DNA of 64,000 bases, taken from assembly GCF_000737765.1 (NCBI RefSeq), contig NZ_JPRI01000001.1:682001-746000 (forward strand). The letters are read 5' to 3'. Positions 33,610 through 40,637 of the stretch are shown here, piece after piece. The stretch is from Chryseobacterium vrystaatense. GTDB lineage: Bacteria; Bacteroidota; Bacteroidia; Flavobacteriales; Weeksellaceae. Both the position numbers and the translations under genes were made by a program. Below the pieces are notes generated by a model that saw only the letters and a program-made list of their open reading frames with translations, was not told the origin of the DNA and searched no databases. Position 1 is the first letter of the stretch, and each line of letters begins with the position of its first letter.

Positions 33610-34950
33610 TTACAAAGCTAATGGAATTCCCGCATAGAAGTTCAGTAATTTAAGACTGAAAAGATAATTGTATTTCGCCTGCGCTACTGATCCCTGTGCA
33701 TTTGCATAATTATTTCTGGCAACGTTAACATCATAAATCGTCGTTCTTCCGGCTGCATAACTTTTATCGGCAAACTCTAAAGCCAGTTTTGTGCTTTTCT
33801 CCGTTTCCACTGCAGAGAGGAAGGTTTCGTAATTGGCATCTACATCAAACTGTGCCTTCTGCACATTCTGTCTTACGGTCTGTTTCTGCTGCTCAAGGGT
33901 GATCTTGGCTACACTTTCATTGATTTTAGCCTGCTCTACCTGCAGCTTGGTTATTCCTTTATTGAAAATAGGAACATTAAGCGAAATACTGCCCTGCTGT
34001 CCAAAATTGTCTTTATACTGCTCGAAAAACTTTTTTTCTTTTACATAAATAAGTTCATTTCCTATATTATTCGTATTCAAAAGATTATTGTAAAAACTCC
34101 CTATTCCCACACTGGCTGTAAGGGTCGGCCAGAAAGCTGTTTTACTTACTTCTGTCTGTGCTAAGGCTGAATTGATTCTGCTTTCTGCCGCTTTTACCTG
34201 TGGCTGATTCTCAAATGCTGTAGTAAGAACTTCATCAACTGATTTTAACTGGGGTTCCAATTGGTCCGGCACCTCTACATATTCAACATCAAAATCCTTA
34301 TAGTCGGGAAGCTGTAAGAGCTGTGCCATGGCAAAAAGACTTCTGCCAACATTAATTTCAGCAGTTTTCTTATTTTGCTTCTCTCTTGCCAATGCTGCTT
34401 CTGCTTCAGCCAGAATAGTTTGAGCTGTTGTTCCAACCTGTGTGGTTATTTTTGCTCTGTCATACTGCTTCTGAGCATTTTCCACCGCGCTCTCTGAGAT
34501 CTTTACGATTTCTTTATTCAACAGCGTTGTAAGATACTGTTGTGCAATTTGCAGGGAAATATCATTTTTAATTGTTTCTACATCATATTGGCTGGCCTCT
34601 ACATCAAATTGGCTTTTTCTGATATTTTTTTCCAGTCTCCCATTGTTGTACAGTAAAATATCTGCTCCCAAATTAGCACTGTTGCTGAATCTGTCATTCC
34701 TCAAACTTCCTGTTCCAAATGAAGTCTGTCCAAAACTTACACTATTCGACATCGTTCCGGATACTGAGGGCAGATACTGATTTTTTGCCATTTTGAGGTT
34801 GGAATCCTGGATCTGTTTAGAGTATTGATTTTGGATAACCTGAAGATTATGCTCCACAGCATAGTCTACACATTCTCTTAAGGACCATTTCTTCTGAGCA
34901 CTTAGCCCCAGACAACTTAATCCAAAAACGATAATCCAAACTTTTTTCAT
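33610..34950 (-). CDS. TolC family outer-membrane efflux protein
   Basis: A 446-residue protein from the ATG at 34948-34950. The longer form starting at 34980 overlaps the promoter and is rejected. A signal peptide (1-18, ending LSA-Q) is followed by WSLRECVDYAVEHN, the usual opening of Bacteroidota TolC proteins, then alternating long coiled-coil helices and beta strands in two similar halves. It forms an outer-membrane channel, as trimer, for efflux or type I export. No inner-membrane pump or adaptor is beside it; the unit instead continues to a SprT-like protein. Confidence 0.88.
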   Translation of the reverse strand: MKKVWIIVFGLSCLGLSAQKKWSLRECVDYAVEHNLQVIQNQYSKQIQDSNLKMAKNQYLPSVSGTMSNSVSFGQTSFGTGSLRNDRFSNSANLGADILLYNNGRLEKNIRKSQFDVEASQYDVETIKNDISLQIAQQYLTTLLNKEIVKISESAVENAQKQYDRAKITTQVGTTAQTILAEAEAALAREKQNKKTAEINVGRSLFAMAQLLQLPDYKDFDVEYVEVPDQLEPQLKSVDEVLTTAFENQPQVKAAESRINSALAQTEVSKTAFWPTLTASVGIGSFYNNLLNTNNIGNELIYVKEKKFFEQYKDNFGQQGSISLNVPIFNKGITKLQVEQAKINESVAKITLEQQKQTVRQNVQKAQFDVDANYETFLSAVETEKSTKLALEFADKSYAAGRTTIYDVNVARNNYANAQGSVAQAKYNYLFSLKLLNFYAGIPLAL

Positions 34951-34977
34951 ATTAATAATTTTCAATATTAGACGAGC

Positions 34978-34985
34978 CAAATATA
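34978..34985 (-). promoter_or_regulatory. -7 element of the TolC gene
   Basis: The minus strand reads TATATTTG, an exact match, 27 bases before the ATG at 34950. It overlaps the alternative start at 34980, supporting the shorter protein. Confidence 0.45.
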
Positions 34986-35047
34986 AAAAAGTTACAGTTT
35001 TAATAATTAATATTTTATTTTAAAAAAACTTTTGTGAATTTTGCATC

Positions 35048-36292
35048 ATGACAAACGGACAATATCAGGAAGCTGTAGACTGGCTTTTCGTACAGGCTCC
35101 CAACTATCAGATAGACGGCCTTAAGGCTTATAAACCTGGGTTAGAAAATATTACAAAGTTGTGTGATTTTTTTGGAAATCCCCAGGAAAAAATAAAATGC
35201 ATCCATATCGGAGGTACTAACGGAAAAGGTTCTTCGAGTAATATGCTGGCTTCTGTTTTACAGGACGCCGGTTATAAAGTAGGTTTATACAACTCTCCGC
35301 ACCTCATCGATTTCACAGAACGCATCAAGGTAAACGGGAAAAACTGTAATAAAGAGTTTGTTTTTAATTTTATTAAAAAGCTTCAGACTCTTCCTGAAGA
35401 CATCCTCCCCTCCTTCTTTGAATTCACTACAATCATGGCATTTGAATATTTTTACCAGCAGGAGGTAGATTTTGCTATTATTGAAGTGGGACTTGGAGGA
35501 AGACTGGACTCAACGAATATCATTACCCCTTTGGTAGCCGCTATCACGAATGTACAATTGGACCACCAGAATATTTTAGGAGATACGATTGAAGAAATCG
35601 CTGCAGAAAAAGCAGGAATCATCAAGCACAATATTCCTATTGTTTTCGGAGGCGAAAATGATACCGTTAAAAAGATTGTCCAACAAAAGGCAGACAGCGA
35701 AAATGCCCCTTTCATAGATGCAACGCTTATACAATCCAACCTTGATTCTGATCTTAAAGGGAATTATCAGAAGAAAAACATCCGTATTGTCCTTGCCTTA
35801 ATCGAAGAATTAAAAAAAATAAACATTCCTGTTTCTGACGAAAATATTGAAAAGGGATTGCTGAATGTTCACCAAAACACAGGCTTTATCGGCCGATGGT
35901 TCGAGTTTTCCAAAGAACCTCTTACTATTTGCGATACCGGACACAATCAGGCAGGTTTAGAGTATGTATTTTCGCAGTTGAATTCTATTAACAAGCATAA
36001 ACATGTTATTTTAGGCTTTGTGAATGACAAAAAAATAGATGAAGTAATGGCTCTTCTTCCGGAAAATTCTGAATTTTATTTTGCAAAACCTTCCATCAAC
36101 AGGGGAAGACACCCGGAAGATTATGAAAATCTACTGCAGGAAGCAAAAATTTTTTATAAAATTTTCAATTCTGTACAGGAAGCGTATCTTTCTGCAAAAG
36201 AGCGCTGTACAAATGAAGAAATGATTTTTATCGGCGGAAGTAATTTTGTTGTTGGAGAATTTTTAGAAAAAAATTTGGAGATTTCTGAATAA
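35048..36292 (+). CDS. folC: Folylpolyglutamate/dihydrofolate synthase
   Basis: A 414-residue Mur-ligase-type enzyme that adds glutamate to dihydropteroate and folates. The P-loop GTNGKGSSS is at 56-64, SPHLIDFTERIKVNG gives the folate loop, and IIEVGLGGRLDSTNII holds the catalytic acidic cluster; ITNVQLDHQNILGDTIEEIAAEKAG is cut here into the family pieces near 174-196. The C-terminal ligase domain has DTGHNQAGLEYV. It is a single gene, and the promoter of the following tRNAs lies in its last codons. Confidence 0.94.
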   Translation: MTNGQYQEAVDWLFVQAPNYQIDGLKAYKPGLENITKLCDFFGNPQEKIKCIHIGGTNGKGSSSNMLASVLQDAGYKVGLYNSPHLIDFTERIKVNGKNCNKEFVFNFIKKLQTLPEDILPSFFEFTTIMAFEYFYQQEVDFAIIEVGLGGRLDSTNIITPLVAAITNVQLDHQNILGDTIEEIAAEKAGIIKHNIPIVFGGENDTVKKIVQQKADSENAPFIDATLIQSNLDSDLKGNYQKKNIRIVLALIEELKKINIPVSDENIEKGLLNVHQNTGFIGRWFEFSKEPLTICDTGHNQAGLEYVFSQLNSINKHKHVILGFVNDKKIDEVMALLPENSEFYFAKPSINRGRHPEDYENLLQEAKIFYKIFNSVQEAYLSAKERCTNEEMIFIGGSNFVVGEFLEKNLEISE

Positions 36293-36304
36293 GTCGTATA
36301 TTTG
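36275..36304 (+). promoter_or_regulatory. Promoter of the tRNA-Val pair
   Basis: TTG (36275-36277), a 19-base spacer and TATATTTG (36297-36304), an exact -7 match, 30 bases before the first tRNA. The -33 box is inside the end of folC. Confidence 0.65.
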
Positions 36305-36333
36305 CACCACTCTAAACGAGGAAACAAGTATAG

Positions 36334-36408
36334 GGGCTCTTAGCTCAGTTGGTTCAGAGCATCTGGTTTACACCCAGAGGGTCGGGGGTTCGAATCCCTC
36401 AGGGCCCA
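36334..36408 (+). tRNA. tRNA-Val (anticodon TAC)
   Basis: A 75-base cloverleaf. The acceptor arm GGGCTCT/AGGGCCC, D arm GCTC/GAGC, anticodon stem TCTGG/CCAGA with loop TTTACAC, and T arm GGGGG/CCCTC with TTCGAAT all pair. The anticodon TAC reads valine codons. The CCA end is not encoded. It is the first of two identical copies 35 bases apart under one promoter. Confidence 0.97.
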
Positions 36409-36443
36409 CACAAAGGTAACTGAAGCCTTTCAAAAAAAGTTCA

Positions 36444-36518
36444 GGGCTCTTAGCTCAGTTGGTTCAGAGCATCTGGTTTACACCCAGAGGGTCGGGGGTT
36501 CGAATCCCTCAGGGCCCA
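36444..36518 (+). tRNA. tRNA-Val (anticodon TAC), second copy
   Basis: Identical over all 75 bases to the copy at 36334, with the same anticodon TAC. A hairpin terminator follows at once, so the two tRNAs form a short transcription unit. CCA is not encoded. Confidence 0.97.
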
Positions 36519-36520
36519 CA

Positions 36521-36550
36521 AAATCTCTCAGGAAACTGGGAGATTTTTTT
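36521..36550 (+). terminator. Terminator of the tRNA-Val unit
   Basis: AAATCTCTCAG (36521-36531) pairs with CTGGGAGATTT (36536-36546) with a GAAA loop and one G-T pair, and is followed by a long T-run. Confidence 0.85.
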
Positions 36551-36577
36551 TATTTTACAGCATTAAGGGATATTCTT

Positions 36578-36585
36578 TACCTTTG
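36578..36585 (+). promoter_or_regulatory. -7 element of the glycosyltransferase at 36614
   Basis: TACCTTTG is an exact TAnnTTTG match, 28 bases before the TTG start codon. No -33 TTG at the normal distance. Confidence 0.4.
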
Positions 36586-36613
36586 CGGTCTCACACCATA
36601 AATACAGTGTTTT

Positions 36614-37729
36614 TTGAAGCAACTTCATTTAATATCGTTCAACTATCCCTACCCTCCTTCATACGGTGGTATTATTGATGTTTATTATAAGATCAAAGCA
36701 CTGTCTGATATCGGTATTAAAATCAATCTGCACTGTTTTACAGACACTATTCCTGAAACCGTGGACCCGGAGATTAAAAGCATAACAGAAAACGTTTTCT
36801 TTTATAAAAAAAAGAAAAATCCACTTCATTATTTTTCTACAGTTCCATTTGCTGCGGTCATAAGAAACTCTGACGAGCTATTTAAAAATCTAATGGCCAT
36901 ACAGGCTCCCATTTTGTTTGAAGGACTTCAGACCACTCCGATCATAAGCAGGCTTAAAAATAAAGGCTATAAGCTCTATCTGCGTTTCCATAATAATGAA
37001 GCCGAGTATTACAAAGGACTGTCCTCTTCAGAAAAAAATATTTTTAAAAAGATCATTTTCAAAGTTGAATCCTTAAAATACACCCATTATCAGAAAAAAC
37101 TTTTGAAAGAATTTGAAGGGGTATTCTGTCTTTCTGAGAAAGAATTTAATGAAGTACACTCCTATTCAAACAATGCCAGACTTATTCATATTTTCCACGG
37201 CAATGTATCTGTAAAATCTCTTGGCCAGAAAGGAGATTACTTTCTCTTTCATGGAGACTTAAGTATATCGGACAATAAAAAAGCGCTGGAAGAAACGATC
37301 AGTATGTTTAAGAAACTACCTCAGCATCAACTTGTGGTGGCATCTGACCGTGCCGGTGAGGACTTAAAAAAGAAAATCAACCAAATCGCAAATATCAGTC
37401 TTGTTCCCATTGAAACAACTGAAAATTTACATCACCTTTTTGAAAATGCTCATGCCAACATTCTTCTTTCCTATCAGAATTCCGGGACAAAGGTGAAGCT
37501 TTTTAACGCATTATATAACAGCAGGTTCGTTATTATCAATCAGAATATTACCGATGACAGCGCTTTAATGGGTTTATGCCATTTTGGTTCAAATTCAGAT
37601 GAAATACTTCAGCGGATCACTGAAACAGCAACAAGAAGCTACCATGAAAATGAAAGCAGAAAAGAAGTTCTGGAAAGGAATTATTCTGATTCGGCTAAAG
37701 CTGAAGAAATGGCTAAAGTAATTTTTTAA
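36614..37729 (+). CDS. Glycosyltransferase (GT4-like)
   Basis: A 371-residue glycosyltransferase. The start is TTG at 36614 (no earlier or near ATG gives the motif). The N-terminal LHLISFNYPYPPSYGGIIDVYYK (split around 4-26) is the start of a GT-B fold, and the C-terminal half has GDYFLFHGDLSISDNKKAL, then IETTENLHHLFENAHANILLSYQNSGTKVKLFNALYNS in pieces, with the sugar-nucleotide loop. The product and sugar are unknown. It is convergent with the GT9 gene; the two stops overlap by 4 bases. Confidence 0.82.
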   Translation: MKQLHLISFNYPYPPSYGGIIDVYYKIKALSDIGIKINLHCFTDTIPETVDPEIKSITENVFFYKKKKNPLHYFSTVPFAAVIRNSDELFKNLMAIQAPILFEGLQTTPIISRLKNKGYKLYLRFHNNEAEYYKGLSSSEKNIFKKIIFKVESLKYTHYQKKLLKEFEGVFCLSEKEFNEVHSYSNNARLIHIFHGNVSVKSLGQKGDYFLFHGDLSISDNKKALEETISMFKKLPQHQLVVASDRAGEDLKKKINQIANISLVPIETTENLHHLFENAHANILLSYQNSGTKVKLFNALYNSRFVIINQNITDDSALMGLCHFGSNSDEILQRITETATRSYHENESRKEVLERNYSDSAKAEEMAKVIF

Positions 37730-38697
37730 AGACTTACTGCCTTTACTATTTTCTGTACATTAAGCTCTTCAAGACAGGCCCAATCTCCACGATAGCATTC
37801 TTTGTCTCCGAAAACAGAACATGGTCTGCAGGTAAGATCCTTCACCTGAACAACATCCTCTTCTTTCTGTCCGAAACCTAAAAACCCGGCATAAGGGTGT
37901 GTTGCCCCCCATATAGACACACATCTGGTTCCCATAAGACTCGCAAGGTGCATATTGGCCGAATCCATAGATATCATCAATTCAAGTCCGGAGATCTTAT
38001 GAAGTTCTTCTGACAGGTTTAGTTTTCCTGAAAGGCTTTGGGTATTCGGAATTTCACTTTCCCACTTTTCAAGAGTCTCAGTTTCTTTTTTTCCGCCACC
38101 AAAGAAATATACTGTGTGCTTCTGAGCTAAAATTCTTGCCAGCTCATAGGATTTTTCCAAAGGAAGCATCTTCCCTTTGTGCTGTGCGAAAGGAGCCAGA
38201 CCTATTCCTGATTTTTCTCCCGGTGCAGGTCTCAGTTTATGGGAAAGTTCTACACTAAAGCCCATGGCACGGAAAACGTCAGCATACCTTTCTACGGTCT
38301 TTTTTAACTGTACTTTATTAAGATTCCATACATCGGTCAGTTCTTCCTTTTCTTCTTTTCCTTTGTTTATTTTAAAGACTTTAAAGCCTTTTCTTCTGTA
38401 GATCTTATCCAGAATCTTGGTTCGGATCACATCATGAAGATTGGCTATAAAATCTGGATTAAATTCTTTGATCAGCTCATTAGCCAGTCTTCTCAGGCCA
38501 AAAAAACCTTTGTACTCATCAAGATTAATCCCTTTAAAAGTAACGTTTGGAATATCGGTAAATAAGCTTTCGAAATTCTTTCTGGAAACCATAATAATTT
38601 CCACGTCAGGATTTTGCTCCAGAAACTCCCTGAAGACAGGTGCTGTCATCGCGACATCACCGAAAGCGGAAAAACGATATGCTAGAATTCTGGTCAC
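37726..38697 (-). CDS. Glycosyltransferase family 9 (heptosyltransferase-like)
   Basis: A 323-residue GT9-type protein. The beginning ILAYRFSAFGDVAMTAPVFREF (split at 4-25) and the C-terminal ISMDSANMHLASLMGTRCVSIWGATHP (cut at 240-266) are the family hallmarks, with GLAPFAQHKGKMLP in the nucleotide site. GT9 members transfer heptose or other sugars in lipopolysaccharide core synthesis. The final residues contain CRPCSVFGDKECYRGDWACLEEL, with four Cys that may bind a metal. SufE lies 2 bases upstream on the same strand. Confidence 0.86.
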   Translation of the reverse strand: MTRILAYRFSAFGDVAMTAPVFREFLEQNPDVEIIMVSRKNFESLFTDIPNVTFKGINLDEYKGFFGLRRLANELIKEFNPDFIANLHDVIRTKILDKIYRRKGFKVFKINKGKEEKEELTDVWNLNKVQLKKTVERYADVFRAMGFSVELSHKLRPAPGEKSGIGLAPFAQHKGKMLPLEKSYELARILAQKHTVYFFGGGKKETETLEKWESEIPNTQSLSGKLNLSEELHKISGLELMISMDSANMHLASLMGTRCVSIWGATHPYAGFLGFGQKEEDVVQVKDLTCRPCSVFGDKECYRGDWACLEELNVQKIVKAVSL

Positions 38698-38699
38698 GG

Positions 38700-39119
38700 C
38701 TAAGATTTTAGCTGATAGGCAACTGCGTAAAATTTAATCTGTTTGGTCATCGCCATTAATCCGTTTGCTCTGGACGGTGAGAGAAATTCCTGAAGTCCTA
38801 TCTCTGCAATAAATTCAAAATCAGAATCGAGGATCTCCTGTGTAGAATGACCGCTGTAAATACTTACCAACAGGGAAACAATTCCCTTAGGAAGAATTCC
38901 GTCTGAGTCAGCATCAAAAAAAAGCTTGCCTTCTTTGAATTCAGCATCGATCCAAACCTTACTCTGGCATCCTTTGATAAGATTATCATCGGTTTTTCTG
39001 TCTTCGGGCAGACCTTTTAGCTCTTTTCCAAGATCAATAATGTATTCGTATTTCTGTTCCCAGTCTTCAAGAAACGCAAATTCGTCAATTATTTCCTGCT
39101 GTTTTTCTTTAATGGTCAT
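38700..39119 (-). CDS. sufE: Cysteine desulfuration protein SufE
   Basis: A 139-residue SufE which takes sulfur from the cysteine desulfurase SufS and passes it to the iron-sulfur scaffold. The sulfur-accepting Cys is residue 51 in LIKGCQSKVWID, the same number as in E. coli SufE. The C-terminal half with GLQEFLSPSRANGLMAMTKQIK is characteristic. No other suf gene is in the window; it is packed among glycosyltransferases, 2 bases from GT9. The gene order is thus not functional. Confidence 0.92.
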   Translation of the reverse strand: MTIKEKQQEIIDEFAFLEDWEQKYEYIIDLGKELKGLPEDRKTDDNLIKGCQSKVWIDAEFKEGKLFFDADSDGILPKGIVSLLVSIYSGHSTQEILDSDFEFIAEIGLQEFLSPSRANGLMAMTKQIKFYAVAYQLKS

Positions 39120-39154
39120 TTTTTAACAATTATCTTTTGCAAAGATAACCAATT

Positions 39155-40261
39155 TTATAAAGATAATTTATGGGAGGCTTTTTCAAAAAGCTGTAAAATT
39201 TTCATTTCTTCATTTTCCCAGCAAAATACATCAGCAGCTTTATCGAGCTCATTGCGATAATTTTTCCTTCCCCTTTTAAGCACCTTGTTTATTGCTGTTT
39301 CAATAGTCTGAGGCTTGTGGTCAGTAATAATTTCGCCTATATCAAACTGATTTTTAATACGCTGCATTTCAGGGAAATTAATCATCACAAGGGGTACTCT
39401 TGATTGAATATAGTCACAAACTTTATTGGGAAGAGAGTAGAAATAGCTCACGCCATTATTCTCTTCAAGACTGAAGCCGGCATCTGCTGTTTTTGTTACT
39501 TCCCTAAGGTTTTCAGGCTTTAGTTTCCCTAAAAAAAACACTTTATCCTGTAGTCCTTCCTGAATGACCAGATTTTCATATGTTTTCTTAAGAGGTCCGT
39601 CTCCCGCGATTTTCAAAACTGCATTTTTGATGGAATGCATTGCTATGATCGCTTTATCAATTCCTCTGGACTGGTTTACCGCGCCCTGATAAAGTATTAC
39701 TTTAGGGTGGTTATCGGGAAATTCGGCCACGGACTGTATTTTCCTGGGTATATTTCTTACCACTACCGGATCCACTTTATATTTTTCGTGAAACCATTCC
39801 GCATAACTCTGACTTTCCGTCATCATGAATTCTACTTTGGGAAGTATATTTCCTTCGAGCAATCTCCAGAATTTCTGGGAAAATCTGTTTTGTACAGAAG
39901 GCATTTCTGTAAAAATTTCATGGCTGTCAAAAACCAGTGGAATATTCAGTTTTTTTGCGATCAGGTAATTGGGAAGCAGTGCATCAATATCATTGGCATG
40001 AAGGATTGTGTCTTTATCTGCTTTTTTCTTCAGCTGCTTATAAAGTTTCCAGTTGAACTCAAAATAAGCTGTTTTTAAACTTGTAGATTTTAATTCTATC
40101 CTGGAAAAAGGATAAGGTCTTTCCATTTTTTCATTTCCCCCCCAGTCATTTCCGATAAGTTCTATAGGATATCCATTGTCATAAAGAGTCTTACATACTT
40201 TCTCTATTCTTTGGTCTGTATACAGATTACTAAAAGCAGAAGTTATTATTTTCTTCTTCAT
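39155..40261 (-). CDS. Glycosyltransferase family 4
   Basis: A 368-residue GT-B glycosyltransferase. The start is the ATG at 40259-40261; it shares one base with the stop of the upstream YgjV-like gene (TAATG). The longer form from 40378 overlaps that gene and is rejected. The N-terminal domain contains DTILHANDIDALLPNYLIAKKL. The C-terminal domain has VILYQGAVNQSRGIDKAI, LKIAGDGPLKKTYENL, and SLEENNGVSYFYSLPNKVCDYIQSRVP (split), the nucleotide-sugar end. The sugar is unknown; an envelope polysaccharide role is likely. Confidence 0.87.
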   Translation of the reverse strand: MKKKIITSAFSNLYTDQRIEKVCKTLYDNGYPIELIGNDWGGNEKMERPYPFSRIELKSTSLKTAYFEFNWKLYKQLKKKADKDTILHANDIDALLPNYLIAKKLNIPLVFDSHEIFTEMPSVQNRFSQKFWRLLEGNILPKVEFMMTESQSYAEWFHEKYKVDPVVVRNIPRKIQSVAEFPDNHPKVILYQGAVNQSRGIDKAIIAMHSIKNAVLKIAGDGPLKKTYENLVIQEGLQDKVFFLGKLKPENLREVTKTADAGFSLEENNGVSYFYSLPNKVCDYIQSRVPLVMINFPEMQRIKNQFDIGEIITDHKPQTIETAINKVLKRGRKNYRNELDKAADVFCWENEEMKILQLFEKASHKLSL

Positions 40262-40485
40262 TATTTTTTTCCTCCAAATATTAAATGATAGATCTGAATA
40301 AAACAAATAAGTCCGTTTGGAATGATCACCGGCCACAGCATACCATTGAAAATACCATAAATGACAAAACAAAAGCATCCTATCATATTAACAATTCTAA
40401 TTTTTCTTACATCTTTCAGTATGAAACTCAATACAATGAAAATTGATGCAGAATATCCGATATAAGTAGTAAATTCGGGATTCAT
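40261..40485 (-). CDS. Small YgjV-like membrane protein
   Basis: A 74-residue protein with three membrane segments (about 6-22, 31-48, 52-70). The pattern GYSASIFIVLSFILKDVRKIR, then NMIGCFCFVIYGIFNG and a PVIIPNGLICFIQIYHL, resembles the bacterial inner membrane protein YgjV family and small PQ-loop-like proteins. It is often labelled wrongly as uroporphyrinogen decarboxylase; there is no basis for that. It is coupled to the GT4 gene through a TAATG overlap. Function unknown. Confidence 0.7.
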   Translation of the reverse strand: MNPEFTTYIGYSASIFIVLSFILKDVRKIRIVNMIGCFCFVIYGIFNGMLWPVIIPNGLICFIQIYHLIFGGKK

Positions 40486-40561
40486 GGGGAAATTTTAAAG
40501 GATAACAAACTTAATCATTTTCAATAAGATAATAAAATTTTTTCTGCCATAAAGTCATTAA

Positions 40562-40591
40562 TTGATTTTTGGTAAAATATTTGTAATTTAG
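40562..40591 (+). promoter_or_regulatory. Promoter of clpC
   Basis: TTG (40562-40564), a 19-base spacer and TAATTTAG (40584-40591). The start of transcription would be close to 40598, just before the palindrome at 40602-40619. Confidence 0.5.
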
Positions 40592-40601
40592 ATAATGAAT
40601 A

Positions 40602-40619
40602 AATGGCACTGTTGCCATT
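40602..40619. promoter_or_regulatory. Palindrome at the clpC transcription start
   Basis: AATGGCA (40602-40608) and TGCCATT (40613-40619) form perfect 7-bp arms around CTGT. It lies about 11 bases after the -7 box and 19 bases before the chosen start codon. It may be an operator or an RNA hairpin in the 5' leader. Confidence 0.4.
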
Positions 40620-40637
40620 ATTCTAATGAGATATATT

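Noticed and set aside
40261-40485. Uroporphyrinogen decarboxylase label for the small membrane protein
   Set aside because: A 74-residue three-helix protein has no relation to that soluble enzyme.
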